Positions 46,946 to 56,881 of a DNA stretch of 64,000 bases are shown in pieces. The position numbers and the translations under genes are program-made. Positions within the stretch are counted from its first letter, which is position 1. Each line of letters starts with the position of its first letter. Under the pieces are notes generated by a model. It saw only the letters and a program-made list of their open reading frames with translations, was not told the DNA's origin and did no database searches. Source of the stretch: Candidatus Accumulibacter meliphilus (GTDB taxonomy: Bacteria; Pseudomonadota; Gammaproteobacteria; Burkholderiales; Rhodocyclaceae); contig QPGA01000001.1 in the NCBI GenBank assembly GCA_003332265.1, positions 141,358 through 205,357 of the forward strand. The letters run 5' to 3'.

Positions 46946-48439
46946 TCAGGCCGCCACCAGTTGCAGCGGCTGCTTGACGCAGAGGGCAAAGCGGCCGCGG
47001 CGGGTCTTGACCAGGGTGATGCCGGCAGGGCGTTCGTCGAGGCGCCGTTGCAGCAGGAGCAGACGCGCTTCGAGGTTGTCGCTGACGCCGGGCAGGCGGA
47101 TGCGCGGATCGATGCGCAGCTCCTTGTTGCTGAAGCTGGTGCGGCCGCGTTCGACGTGGTCCCTGACCAGTGCCCACAGAATCGCCCCGGCGACGCCCTT
47201 GATCAGATAGTCGTCGTCGAGGAAGACGCTGTCGCTGCCGGAGAAATGACGACGTACGGTTAGCGGCTTGCCGGCCGGCGTGCGCGTCGCCGGCTCGGTG
47301 GCGGCAGGTTCTTCGGCCGTGTCGGCCGCCTGCTGGTGGTGGATGGCCATGCCGAGCTGCGCGGCGAAGGCCACCAGGGCATCCTCGTCGTCGTAGCCGA
47401 AATGCTGATCGGCGGTGCTTTCGACGTAGAACACGCCGAGCAGGCGGTCGAAGGCGGTGATCGGCACCGCCAGCTGGCTGGCGGCTTCCGGCAGGCCGGG
47501 CAGGGGAATGGCGCTTTCCAGGGCCGCGGACAGGCCGTCGGCGGCTGCGCTTTCGCGAATCGCGCGTCCGTAGGCGTACTCGGATGCGGTATAGCCGATA
47601 CGGATTGGCGTTCGCTCGCGTGCGCAGACGCCGATCACTCCCGCACCGATCGGGATCTCCGACCCGACTCCGGATGCCGGGTAACCGTGGCTGGCCAGCG
47701 TGTACAGTCGCTGGCCAGCCTCGTCATGCATCAGCAGCATCAGGTGCTGGATGCCGAATTCCGAGCTCAGGCAGTCGAGGCTAGTATCGAGCAGGGTTTC
47801 CAGATGCTCGCAACTGGCCAGGCGGGCCGTGCTGCGGCGCAGAGCGGTGAGGTAGTTGACCAGTGGCGGAGGCGCTGCCAGGGTCGCTCCCGGCACCCGC
47901 TCGATGGCCAGGATGCGATAAACGTCGGAACCGAGCAGTTTGAAGACGCCGCTCATGCCGGTATGCGAGGCGATGCCGGCGAGCTTGGCTTTCATCTGTT
48001 CGAAAAGCGGGCCGGCGGTTTCGGTACGCAGGTAGTGCAAGCTCAGGCGGTATTGGCAGGCAGTGAGGTGGCTGGTCAGCAGCAGGCGGACTTTTGGGTT
48101 GAGCAGCACGTTCTGCCGGGTCTTGTTGAAGAACTGGTAGGAGAGCGCGACGTGTTCGAGATCGATGAACTGGACCTGCGACAGATAGGCCATGTTCGGG
48201 ACGCCGTCAGCGTCGCAAGTGGCGATCAGCCCCGGGATCACGCCGTCGAAGCAGTCGCGGATGTTGGCGAGCAGCGCCTGCGACTGGCTGCTGCGCACGA
48301 AGATCGCCAGCCGCTGCTCGGCATCGACCAGCTTGCAGCCCAGCGCCCTGGCGTGGTTCGGCAGGCGGTCGACAGCGCCGGTGGCCAGGCTGATGGCCAC
48401 GCCGGTCTGAATGAAGGCAGCGTTCTCGCGGTCGATCAT
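46946..48439 (-). CDS. pyridoxamine-phosphate-oxidase-like plus GAF-domain protein
   Basis: 497 residues in three parts. Residues 50-160 resemble a flavin-type PNPOx split barrel (GVIPGLIATCDADGVPNMAYLSQVQFIDLEHVALSYQFFNKTRQNVLLNPKVRLLL). Residues 220-380 form a GAF domain (IPIGAGVIGVCARERTPIRIGYTASEYAYGRAIRES; QLAVPITAFDRLLGVFYVES). The last 95 residues look like a winged-helix module (TSFSNKELRIDPRIRLPGVSDNLEARLLLLQRRL). This suggests a sensor/regulator for the downstream E1 genes on the same strand; the ligand is unknown. Confidence 0.85.
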   Translation of the reverse strand: MIDRENAAFIQTGVAISLATGAVDRLPNHARALGCKLVDAEQRLAIFVRSSQSQALLANIRDCFDGVIPGLIATCDADGVPNMAYLSQVQFIDLEHVALSYQFFNKTRQNVLLNPKVRLLLTSHLTACQYRLSLHYLRTETAGPLFEQMKAKLAGIASHTGMSGVFKLLGSDVYRILAIERVPGATLAAPPPLVNYLTALRRSTARLASCEHLETLLDTSLDCLSSEFGIQHLMLLMHDEAGQRLYTLASHGYPASGVGSEIPIGAGVIGVCARERTPIRIGYTASEYAYGRAIRESAAADGLSAALESAIPLPGLPEAASQLAVPITAFDRLLGVFYVESTADQHFGYDDEDALVAFAAQLGMAIHHQQAADTAEEPAATEPATRTPAGKPLTVRRHFSGSDSVFLDDDYLIKGVAGAILWALVRDHVERGRTSFSNKELRIDPRIRLPGVSDNLEARLLLLQRRLDERPAGITLVKTRRGRFALCVKQPLQLVAA

Positions 48440-48656
48440 CGGGGTCCCCGATTGGGCAGTTGACGGCGATTCTTGCGGGTCTAGCTCCTTGCCAGCGAGC
48501 GGCTTTTCTGGCCCCGGAGGTGTTCATCCGATGCTCTCGCGAGAGAGTCTGCACGGCGATCAAGCGGCTCGCTCTCTTCGCCGGGCAGGGCAAGCTTCAT
48601 CGGCTTCGGCTGGTCGTTACACTTCAGCGTGCTTTCTTCCTGTTTGGACAAGCGCC

Positions 48657-49532
48657 TCAAACGGCGCTTGCAGGCGCCAGTTTGTCTTGGGTTTTCAGAT
48701 CGAAATCCGAGGCCTCATGGCGTTCGTGCAGCTGTTCGGACGGCTCGCCCCACGTGCGGTTAACCTTGCGTCCACGCTGGACGGCGGGGCGCTCAAGGAT
48801 CTCCGCACTCCAGCGGCACAGGTTCTTGTAGCTTTCAACCTGCAGAAACTCGCCCGCGTCATAGGCCTCGCCCAGCACCAGATTGCCGTACCAGGGCCAG
48901 GTGGCGATGTCGGCGATGGAGTATTCGTCACCGCCCAGATAAGGGTGCTCGGCCAATTCGCGGTCCAGCACGTCCATCTGGCGTTTCACCTCCATGGTGA
49001 AACGGTTGATCGAGTATTCGAATTTCTCGGGCGCGTAGGCATAGAAATGCCCGAAGCCACCACCCAGGTAGGGTGCCGAGCCCTGCAGCCAGAAGAGCCA
49101 GTTCATGACCTCCGTGCGTGCCGCGGCTTCCCTGGGCAGGAAGTGCCCGAACTTCTCGGCCAAATAGAGAAGGATCGCGCCGCTTTCAAAAACACGACTG
49201 CCGCTCCCGGTATCGAAGAGTGCCGGGATTTTGGAGTTTGGATTGACTTCGACGAAGCCCGTCGAGAACTGCTCGCCCGCGCCGATGCGGATCAGGTGGG
49301 CGTCATATTCCGCGCCCGGCTCGCCGAGCGCGAGCAGCTCTTCGAGCAGGATGGTGACTTTCTGGCCATTGGGCGTGCCCATCGAATAGAGCTGCAAAGG
49401 ATGCTTTCCACGCGGCAGCGTGGCCGCGTGCGTCGGCCCGGCGATGGGTCGGTTGATCTTGGCCCATTTGCCGCCATTTTCGGCGTCCCAGGTCCACACT
49501 TTGGGTGCTTGGTAATTGTTGGTGTCGGACAT
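48657..49532 (-). CDS. yghU: YghU-type glutathione S-transferase / disulfide oxidoreductase
   Basis: 291 residues, the YghU length, longer than ordinary GSTs because of the N-terminal extension (YQAPKVWTWDAENGGKWAKINRP). Thioredoxin-like domain: LQLYSMGTPNGQKVTILLEELL with NPNSKIPALFD (cis-Pro) and VFESGAILLYLAEKF; the helical domain follows. These enzymes bind two glutathiones and act on disulfides or organic peroxides. Start ATG 49532 with GAAGGAAG upstream. Monocistronic. Confidence 0.92.
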   Translation of the reverse strand: MSDTNNYQAPKVWTWDAENGGKWAKINRPIAGPTHAATLPRGKHPLQLYSMGTPNGQKVTILLEELLALGEPGAEYDAHLIRIGAGEQFSTGFVEVNPNSKIPALFDTGSGSRVFESGAILLYLAEKFGHFLPREAAARTEVMNWLFWLQGSAPYLGGGFGHFYAYAPEKFEYSINRFTMEVKRQMDVLDRELAEHPYLGGDEYSIADIATWPWYGNLVLGEAYDAGEFLQVESYKNLCRWSAEILERPAVQRGRKVNRTWGEPSEQLHERHEASDFDLKTQDKLAPASAV

Positions 49533-49670
49533 GATGCTGATTTCTTCCTTTCATGTTCGGGAGGCCGCCAGGGTCAAAAATCCTTTCCAAAGGCGGCACG
49601 GATTTCTTATTCTTGATGGGTGCCCTGAGCACGTCGATTGAACACAATTTTTTTTGAGCATGGAGGCGAG

Positions 49671-50201
49671 ATGGATCATAACTCTTCAGGATGGCTACGT
49701 GGCCTGCTGGTTGTCAGTGTTCTGCTTGTTGCCGCGTGCGCCGGTTACAGCGGCAGCAATCTCAAGCCGGGGGTGTCGACGTTGTCGGAGGTCATGGCCT
49801 CGATGGGGTCGCCGGCGATGGTCTGGAAGAATCCGGATGGCAGCGAGCAACTGGCCTACCCGCGCGGGCCGGCCGGCACGCAGACCTTCATGGCGTATGT
49901 CGGGCCGGATGGCAAACTCCAGCGCATCGAAAAGGTGCTGAACGTCGAGAATTTTGCACGCGTCCAGGCGGGAATGAGCAAGGATCAGGTGTTGCGCATT
50001 CTCGGTCCTTCGGGATCGCAATGGACACAGTTCTACTCGCGGAGCAATCAACTCGCCTGGTCATGGTTGTTCTGCAACGCCTGGAATGCCCAGGAGTTTT
50101 TTGACGTCATGTTCGACGCCAGCACCGGCATTGTGCACTCAACGGGGCAGCACCCGAATCTGGCGGGGCCAGGTGGTGTGCAACCCCCTTGCAGTCAATG
50201 A
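49671..50201 (+). CDS. envelope lipoprotein with SmpA/OmlA-like repeats
   Basis: 176 residues. Lipobox VAAC (Cys23). Two similar modules follow, each with a turn (STLSEVMASMGSPAMVWKNPDGSEQLAYPRGPAGTQTFMAYVGPDGKLQRI; QAGMSKDQVLRILGPSGSQWTQFYSRSNQLAWSWLFC), the pattern of SmpA/BamE-type helix-strand modules. ATG at 49671 has GGAGG upstream; a run of eight T lies just ahead (49648-49655). Possibly an outer-membrane assembly or integrity factor; exact role unknown. Confidence 0.85.
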   Translation: MDHNSSGWLRGLLVVSVLLVAACAGYSGSNLKPGVSTLSEVMASMGSPAMVWKNPDGSEQLAYPRGPAGTQTFMAYVGPDGKLQRIEKVLNVENFARVQAGMSKDQVLRILGPSGSQWTQFYSRSNQLAWSWLFCNAWNAQEFFDVMFDASTGIVHSTGQHPNLAGPGGVQPPCSQ

Positions 50202-50244
50202 CGAAAACCTTGCCTGACTCGTCGCACCGGCATGGCGCGCAGCT

Positions 50245-50444
50245 AGTCTGAAAGTCGCGTCTGCGACTCACGCAGCTTCTCCCCTCGCGTGAGAAGGGGC
50301 GGGGGTGAGACGGGGAATTCTGGGCGCATGCGCCCAGCCCGTCGAACGATTCCGGCGTGCAAGCCGGAATGCGCACTGCGAGTGGAGGGGGGAACGGTCA
50401 TGACTTTCACGATCTGGGCTGTCTCGATTGTCATGACCGTTAGG
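50245..50444 (+). repeat. three-hairpin interspersed element, copy C (expanded)
   Basis: The GAAAGTCGC-GTCT-GCGACTC stem, the CTTCTCCC-CTCGC-GTGAGAAGG stem and the GGTCATGACTTTC...GTCATGACCGTTA inverted repeat are present in the same order as copy A, but about 70 extra bases lie between the second and third parts. That insert has two palindromes of its own, TGGGCGCATGCGCCCA (50321-50336) and ATTCCGGCGTGCAAGCCGGAAT (two arms, 50350-50371). It sits between convergent genes. Confidence 0.8.
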
Positions 50445-50459
50445 CGCATGGCCGGCAGT

Positions 50460-51587
50460 TCAGCGGCGATAGCTGATGCGATAGATCGCTCCGGCGTAGT
50501 CGTCGGCCACCAGCAAAGAGCCGTCGGGTAACACCAGCACGTCGCTGGGGCGTCCCCAGACGCTCTCGCCATCTTCAGCATCGAGCCAGCCGCTGGCGAA
50601 AGTTTCGTAGGCAATCGCCTGCTCGCCACGCAGACGCACCAGCGTTACCCGGTAGCCGATTTTCCGCGAACGGTTCCACGAGCCGTGTTCGGCGATGAAA
50701 ATCTGCTGGTGGTATTGCGCGGGGAACATCGTCCCGGTGTAGAAGCGCATGCCCAGTGCAGCGGCGTGCGGCGCCAGCTTCTGCGCCGGCGCGACGAACT
50801 CGTCGCAGCGTCGCCGGGCGCCGAATTCCGGATCGGGCAAGTCGCCACCATGGCAGTAGGGATAGCCGAAATGCATGCCCGCCCGTGCGACGTGGTTGAG
50901 TTCGTCAGGCGGCAGGTCGTCGCCGAGGAGATCGCGGCCGTTGTCGGTGAACCACAGATCGCCGGTCTGCGGCTGCCAATCGAAGCCGACGCTATTACGC
51001 ACTCCCCGGACCACTGTTTCCCAGCCGCTGCCATCGTCATTCATGCGCAGAATGTTGGCGTAGCGTCGCGGATCGGGTTCGCAGATATTGCACGGTGCGC
51101 CGACCGGCACATAGAGTTTGCCATCCGGGCCGAAGGCGATGAATTTCCAGCCATGATGGGTTTCGGTCGGCAGCCGGTCAGTTACCAGCACGGCCTCTGG
51201 CGGACGCGCCGGGTCTTGCCGGCCTTGCTCAACATGGTCGTAACGCAGGATGCGGTTCACCGCCGAGACGTAAAGACTCCCGTCCTTGTAGGCGACGCCG
51301 ACCGGGCGCTGCAGTCCGCTGGCAATGAGCCTCACACCTTGCACCTGGTAGTCCGCGCCGAAGCTCAGCGCGTGCACTTTCCCGGCCTGCATCGAACCGA
51401 CGAAAAGCGTGCCGCCACGCTCATCGTGACGCCCGAGGGCCATCTGCCGGGCGTTGTCGACACGCGCCCAGGTCTCGATGCTGAAACCCGGTGGCAACTG
51501 GATGCGCTGCAGCGGCAACTCATCCGCGGCCAGGGCCAGCGGGAGAACGGCCAAAGCAAGCCCAAAGCAAATATCAATTCTGCGCAT
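50460..51587 (-). CDS. PQQ-dependent sugar dehydrogenase (GSDH-like, soluble)
   Basis: 375 residues. Signal peptide (ALAVLPLALA), then a six-bladed beta-propeller pattern with PVGVAYKDGSLYVSAVNRIL, HHGWKFIAFGPDGKLYVPVGAPCNICEP, NSVGFDWQPQTGDLWFTDNGRD and FIAEHGSWNRSRKIGYRV, as in sorbosone or aldose sugar dehydrogenases of the GSDH family, which oxidise sugars in the periplasm. Start ATG at 51587. It follows the grx fragment after 62 bp on the same strand. Whether PQQ is made by the cell is not shown here. Confidence 0.9.
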   Translation of the reverse strand: MRRIDICFGLALAVLPLALAADELPLQRIQLPPGFSIETWARVDNARQMALGRHDERGGTLFVGSMQAGKVHALSFGADYQVQGVRLIASGLQRPVGVAYKDGSLYVSAVNRILRYDHVEQGRQDPARPPEAVLVTDRLPTETHHGWKFIAFGPDGKLYVPVGAPCNICEPDPRRYANILRMNDDGSGWETVVRGVRNSVGFDWQPQTGDLWFTDNGRDLLGDDLPPDELNHVARAGMHFGYPYCHGGDLPDPEFGARRRCDEFVAPAQKLAPHAAALGMRFYTGTMFPAQYHQQIFIAEHGSWNRSRKIGYRVTLVRLRGEQAIAYETFASGWLDAEDGESVWGRPSDVLVLPDGSLLVADDYAGAIYRISYRR

Positions 51588-51649
51588 CGAAATTCCTCAT
51601 ATTTTCCTGCGGTGTCGTCTGGACGGCGTTTTCTTGAAGCGGTACGGGA

Positions 51650-51985
51650 TCAGCGCGGGTGCAGCCAGCCGGGCAGGAAACTGTAGGGGTCGTCGCTGAC
51701 CGTCTTGTCGTAGGGGATGCCGTGAGCTTGCAGCCGCTCGGCGAGTTGGCCATCCTTGCAGGCGTCGAACAGTTCGCTGCAGCCGCCGACGAATTCGCCG
51801 GCAATGAAGATTTGCGGGAAGGTGTTCGAGCCGGTGTGCGCCCGTAGTGCCTGGCGCAGCTTGCCGCCACGGTTGTCCTGTTGATAGGTGAAGCCCTGTT
51901 GCAGGCCCGCGATCGCTCGATGAATCGGTCTCTCGCAAGAGCTCGCGGCATGCCCGCGGGTAGGAGAGCGAAGCGAGGGAACCAC
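51650..51985 (-). pseudogene. glutaredoxin-family remnant without the active-site motif
   Basis: The C-terminal part is clear: LRQALRAHTGSNTFPQIFIAGEFVGGCSELFDACKDGQLAERLQAHGIPYD, including the TFPQIFI cis-Pro region and GGCSEL glutathione-binding residues. The N-terminal CPYC region is absent: the sequence before AIAGLQQGFTYQQDNRGG (from MVPSLRSPTRGH) does not resemble the family. About 40 residues are lost or replaced, so the redox site is gone. Related intact proteins are about 120 residues. Confidence 0.7.
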
Positions 51986-52036
51986 AAGCGCAGCTTGGGG
52001 CTGTCCTCTGGATCAGTAGTGTTCGCCGTCCGGAAG

Positions 52037-52324
52037 TCATGGGTGAGCCGGTGAGGCAGAAAGCTTGACGCCGAGAGCGTGCAGAAGCTTGAGCATGGTG
52101 TCGTAGCGTGGCTTGGCGCCCGGTGTGAGGGCCTTGTAAAGACTCTCGCGGCCCAGGCCTGCATCTTTGGCCAGTTGGGTCATACCTTTTGCTCGTGCGA
52201 TGTCCCTCACTGCGGTGAGAAAAACATCGGGGTCCGGGTCTTCAAGCGCCGCAGTCAGATACTCGGCGATGGTTTCTTCATCGTCGAGATAGTCAGCAGC
52301 ATCAAAATGGGCGTACTTGCTCAT
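52037..52324 (-). CDS. HigA-type antitoxin (addiction module antidote)
   Basis: 95 residues, complete. Helix-turn-helix motif in RDIARAKGMTQLAKDAGLGRESLYKALTPGAKPRYDTMLKLLHALGVKL, the usual form of the small antidote proteins paired with RelE-like toxins. N-terminal DAADYLDDEETIAEYLTAALE is also typical. It overlaps the toxin remnant upstream by ATGA. It should bind the operon promoter and the toxin. Confidence 0.88.
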   Translation of the reverse strand: MSKYAHFDAADYLDDEETIAEYLTAALEDPDPDVFLTAVRDIARAKGMTQLAKDAGLGRESLYKALTPGAKPRYDTMLKLLHALGVKLSASPAHP

Positions 52325-52521
52325 GATTGCTCCTTCTCTATGGCTCGCGCCATTTCAATCGCGCGCTTGATGTCGCGCTTTTGGGAGGATTTTTTTCCTT
52401 CCAACAAAAGCAGATAGACCACATCGCCACAACGAGTGAAGTACACGCCATAGCCCGGCCCGGGTAATTGCGGAGAGTGCTCGGATTTCGATGGCGCTGG
52501 CGTATCCGCAGCTCGCTGCAA
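52321..52521 (-). pseudogene. HigB/RelE-type toxin, N-terminal half missing
   Basis: Only the C-terminal half is recognisable: GPGYGVYFTRCGDVVYLLLLEGKKSSQKRDIKRAIEMAR, the end of a RelE/HigB-like mRNA interferase. The usual first 50 to 60 residues (the strand-helix part) are not found upstream in any frame; the open part before GPGYG reads unlike the family. The following antitoxin gene is intact. Confidence 0.75.
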
Positions 52522-52767
52522 ACGTCAGCGCTTAAGCGACCGGCGGAGAAAGGGCTGATTATGGCCCTTCTCCGCCGCCAGGGGCGGCGCTGCCGGAGGT
52601 GGCGGGCGCTGCGACAAGACGGCGCCAAATCTGTTGTGCGGCTCGGGCTGGGCGGGCTCCGGCACCGCGACAAACGACGAACATCCCTGCGGCCTCAGCT
52701 CGAAAACCTTCGCTTGACGGCTGAGTGGCACGTGCTAGCCTATGCTTTTATTGCCTCGGAGACTTCG

Positions 52768-53757
<990 letters not shown>

Positions 53758-53883
53758 GGGTCGCTGTGACGAGCCGTCGCCGAGTGGAAGCACTCGGTCG
53801 TCGCCTGCGCTATGTTTGCCGGGCGCCCGTTGCAGAGCCCTGCCTGGCGCTTCCGCAAGGACGATCAGCTACTCGGACCGTCG

Positions 53884-55074
53884 TCAGCGGAGCTCTCCGC
53901 TCAGTGCCAGTTCGCCCTGTCGAGGTGGTGGTGGGTCCTGCGCCGCGCCGCGTGTCGACAGCGCGCTGACCCGCACTCCGAGCAGGCGCAGCTTGCGGTC
54001 GAGCGGCACGCGCCGCAGGCATTCGCCGGCGGCACGGCGGATGGCTTGCGCATCATCGATGGCGGCGGGCAGGGTCAGGTCGCGGGTGACGGTCTGGAAG
54101 TCGGCGAAGCGCAGCTTGATGCCGATCGTCCGGCCCTGGTAGTCCTTGCGGCGCAGATCTTCGGCGAGGTGCGTGCACAGTGCCGTGAAAATTTCGCTCA
54201 GTTCCGGGCGATCGTCACGCGGGTGCAGATCGCGCTCGAAAGTCGTTTCGCGGCTGATCGATTTCGGTTCGGACGAGGTGTTCAGTGCGCGCTCGTCGAT
54301 GCCGTGCGCGGCGGCGAGCAGCCAGCGGCCATAGCTGCGGCCGAAGTGCTGCTGCAGGAAACCGGCTTCGGCTTGCGCCAGTTCGCCGATGCTGTGGATG
54401 CCGAGCGCGGCCAGCCGCTCGCTGGCCTTGGGGCCGATGCCGTTGATCTTGCGCGCGGGCAGCGGCCAGATGCGCTGGGTGAGGTCTTCCGCGTTCAGCA
54501 GTGTCAGGCCGTCCGGCTTGTCGAGGTCGGAGCCGATTTTGGCGAGCAGCTTGTTGGCTGCGATGCAGATCGAGCACGACAGACCGGTGGCCGCGCGCAC
54601 CGCGTCCTTGATGCGCTGCGCGAGTGGCCGGCTGTCGTCGGCGAGCGTGCTGAGGTCGATGTAGATTTCGTCGATGCCGCGGTCTTCGATGTGCGGCGTG
54701 AGCTGCGCCACGGCGGCTTTGAAGAGGCGAGAGTAGTGCCGGTAGGCGGGAAAATCGACCGGCAGGAGAATCGCGTCCGGTGCCAGCTTGGCGGCTTTCA
54801 TGATGCCCATCGCCGAAAAGACGCCGAGGGCGCGCGCTTCGTAGGTGGCGGTGGTGATCACGCCGCGGCCGGCGTAGTCGCGCAGGCGCGCGAAACGGCG
54901 CCCGCCGTCGGCGAGCTGCAGCGGCTGCTGCGTACGACTGCCGCCGATCACTACCGGCAGGCCGCGCAACTCCGGGTAGCGCAGCAACTCGACCGACGCA
55001 TAGAAAGCGTCCATGTCGAGATGGGCGATTCGGCGCGCTGGCGGCGTATCGGCCTGTGCGTTAGTGACCGGCAT
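53884..55074 (-). CDS. dinB: DNA polymerase IV
   Basis: 396 residues. Y-family polymerase with the palm motifs HLDMDAFYASVE and IDEIYIDLS (catalytic acidic residues), the thumb helix-hairpin-helix (KINGIGPKASERLAALGI) and little-finger domain (SISRETTFERDL; IGIKLRFADFQTVTRDLTL). The tail QGELALSGELR resembles a clamp-binding peptide. Bypasses lesions with low fidelity. The ATG overlaps the DUF1343 stop by one base, an unusual partner. Confidence 0.95.
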   Translation of the reverse strand: MPVTNAQADTPPARRIAHLDMDAFYASVELLRYPELRGLPVVIGGSRTQQPLQLADGGRRFARLRDYAGRGVITTATYEARALGVFSAMGIMKAAKLAPDAILLPVDFPAYRHYSRLFKAAVAQLTPHIEDRGIDEIYIDLSTLADDSRPLAQRIKDAVRAATGLSCSICIAANKLLAKIGSDLDKPDGLTLLNAEDLTQRIWPLPARKINGIGPKASERLAALGIHSIGELAQAEAGFLQQHFGRSYGRWLLAAAHGIDERALNTSSEPKSISRETTFERDLHPRDDRPELSEIFTALCTHLAEDLRRKDYQGRTIGIKLRFADFQTVTRDLTLPAAIDDAQAIRRAAGECLRRVPLDRKLRLLGVRVSALSTRGAAQDPPPPRQGELALSGELR

Positions 55075-56285
55075 CAGTAGAGCAGGAATGCCTGGCGTTC
55101 TTCTTCCCAGAGATCTTCGTCAGTGCTGCTCATGGCGTCGAGGTCGGCCGGTGTTGCCGCCGGATCGTCGACCCATTCGCGCAGCAGGGGCGAACCGTTG
55201 ATCAGGTCGATGGCCAGTCGCTGGTGTTCGTATTCGTAGGGGAAATCGCGCCATAGCGTGTAGTCTGGCTGCACTTGCCGTAGCGCCTTGAAAGCCAGGC
55301 TCTGCAGCCGCCACGGGCGAAACCGGGGGTGTTGGTAGTGGGCGTCGTCGACGTGGATCTGTATTCCCTGGCAGAGCTTGCCGGCGTGCTTGTGGAAAGT
55401 CGGCTCGAACCAGCAGGCGCGTAGCCGGCAGCCTAGCAGCCAGTCCGGTGCCAGGGCGTGCATGGTTTTTAGCAGTTGCTCGGCGTCGATGTCGGGTGCG
55501 CCGAAAAGCTCCAGGGGGCGCGTCGTGCCCCGCCCTTCGGAGAGCGTCGTGCCTTCGAGCATGACCGTGCCCGCGTAGCAGCGCGCCATCGACAGGTTCG
55601 GCGCGTTCGGGCTGGGGTTGATCCAGCTGCGCTGGTCGCTCGGCCAGCCGTAGCCAGGCGCGGTCGTCGGCGCCCAGGCGTGCATGGCGATGATCGTGCA
55701 CTCGATGTCGAGGTTCAGGGTGGTGACGAACCAGCCGGTGAGTTCGCCCATCGTCAGGCCGTGGCGCATCGGCAGCGGCCCGGCGCCGACGAAGCTTTCC
55801 CAGCCCGCGCGCAGCAGCAATCCTTCGAGCGGGCGGCCAGCGGGGTTCGGGCGGTCGAGAATCCACACTTCCTTGCCGTGCTCGGCCGCGGCTTCGAGCA
55901 GGTAGCGCAGGGTGGTGATGAAGGTGTAGATGCGGCAGCCGAGGTCTTGCAGGTCGATGAGCAGGATGTCGAAACGGTCCATCATCGCCGGCGTCGGACG
56001 GCGTACCTCGCCGTACAGGCTGAATATCGGGATGCCATGCACCGGGTCGACGAAGTCGGGCGACTCGACCATGTTGTCCTGCTTGTCGCCGCGCAGCCCG
56101 TGCTGTGGTCCGAAGGCAGCACTCAAGCGTAGCTCGGGCAGCGCGCCGAGGGCGTCGAGCGCGTGTCTCAGGTCGGCGCTGACCGACGCCGGGTGGGCGA
56201 CCAGTGCCAGTCGACGGCCGCGTAGCGGCTTGCGCAGTTGCGGGTCCTTGAGCAGGCGGTCGAGTCCGAACTCGATGGCGGGCAT
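55074..56285 (-). CDS. DUF1343 protein (NamZ/YbbC-like cell-wall glycosidase)
   Basis: 403 residues. The family core is clear: LVAHPASVSADLRHALDAL, AAFGPQHGLRGDKQDNM, GIPIFSLYGEVRRPTPAMM, LIDLQDLGCRIYTFITTLRY, WILDRPNPAGR, PLPMRHGLTMGELTGWF and RPLELFGAPDI. Related NamZ proteins remove N-acetylmuramic acid from muropeptides, so a peptidoglycan-recycling role is expected. No signal peptide from the ATG at 56285, which has AAGGAAA upstream. Eleven bp after the DOMON-like gene. Confidence 0.9.
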   Translation of the reverse strand: MPAIEFGLDRLLKDPQLRKPLRGRRLALVAHPASVSADLRHALDALGALPELRLSAAFGPQHGLRGDKQDNMVESPDFVDPVHGIPIFSLYGEVRRPTPAMMDRFDILLIDLQDLGCRIYTFITTLRYLLEAAAEHGKEVWILDRPNPAGRPLEGLLLRAGWESFVGAGPLPMRHGLTMGELTGWFVTTLNLDIECTIIAMHAWAPTTAPGYGWPSDQRSWINPSPNAPNLSMARCYAGTVMLEGTTLSEGRGTTRPLELFGAPDIDAEQLLKTMHALAPDWLLGCRLRACWFEPTFHKHAGKLCQGIQIHVDDAHYQHPRFRPWRLQSLAFKALRQVQPDYTLWRDFPYEYEHQRLAIDLINGSPLLREWVDDPAATPADLDAMSSTDEDLWEEERQAFLLY

Positions 56286-56296
56286 GTGGTTTTCCT

Positions 56297-56881
56297 TCAG
56301 GCAGGAGAGGGCAGCGATGGTGACAGTTCGAGCGTGAAGCCATCGCGGTGATGAAAATCGGGCAGCGCCGCCGGATGCTGCAAGGCCCAGTAGCTGTGGC
56401 AGCCGTCGATCGTATCGGCGGCTTCGACAACCGCGGCCAGACCGATCTGCAGCCTTGCCGTGGCGGCCATCGGCGGCAGGTCGGCCGGGGCAATGCTGGC
56501 CTCGATTTCCAGGCGGCCGGCAAACAGCCTGGCGACGATTTGCGGTGGCGTGAAGGCGATGATCGCTGGCTCTCGCTGGCGGTAGCCGGAGAACGCATAG
56601 CTGGCCCATTGAGCGGACGGCGAGAAGTTGAACTCGCGGTAAGCCGCATCGCCGGCAACGCCGACGAAGGCCTCGAAGCAGGTGTGTTCCCAAAGGCCGT
56701 CGGTGCAGTCCGGCGTGCGCGGCTCGGGAATCAGCAAGCGCGCCATGTCGCCGCGCAGGCACCAGGCCAGTTCGAGATGGCCTTCCGTGCGCCATGTCGC
56801 GCACACTTCGATGCTGCGCACGACAGGTGCCGGAGTGGCGGGGTGCGGGCGCAAGCTGTGCGTGAATTCAGTCGGAAACAT
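56297..56881 (-). CDS. DOMON-like domain protein
   Basis: 194 residues without signal peptide. The strand pattern VCATWRTEGHLELAWCLRGDMARLLIPEP, DGLWEHTCFEAFVGVAGDAAYREFNFSPSAQWASYAFSGYR and the later ASIAPADLPPMAATARLQIGLAAVVE match the DOMON-like family that binds sugars or haem. Function in this operon with DUF1343 and dinB is unknown, though a carbohydrate ligand would fit cell-wall recycling. Confidence 0.85.
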   Translation of the reverse strand: MFPTEFTHSLRPHPATPAPVVRSIEVCATWRTEGHLELAWCLRGDMARLLIPEPRTPDCTDGLWEHTCFEAFVGVAGDAAYREFNFSPSAQWASYAFSGYRQREPAIIAFTPPQIVARLFAGRLEIEASIAPADLPPMAATARLQIGLAAVVEAADTIDGCHSYWALQHPAALPDFHHRDGFTLELSPSLPSPA

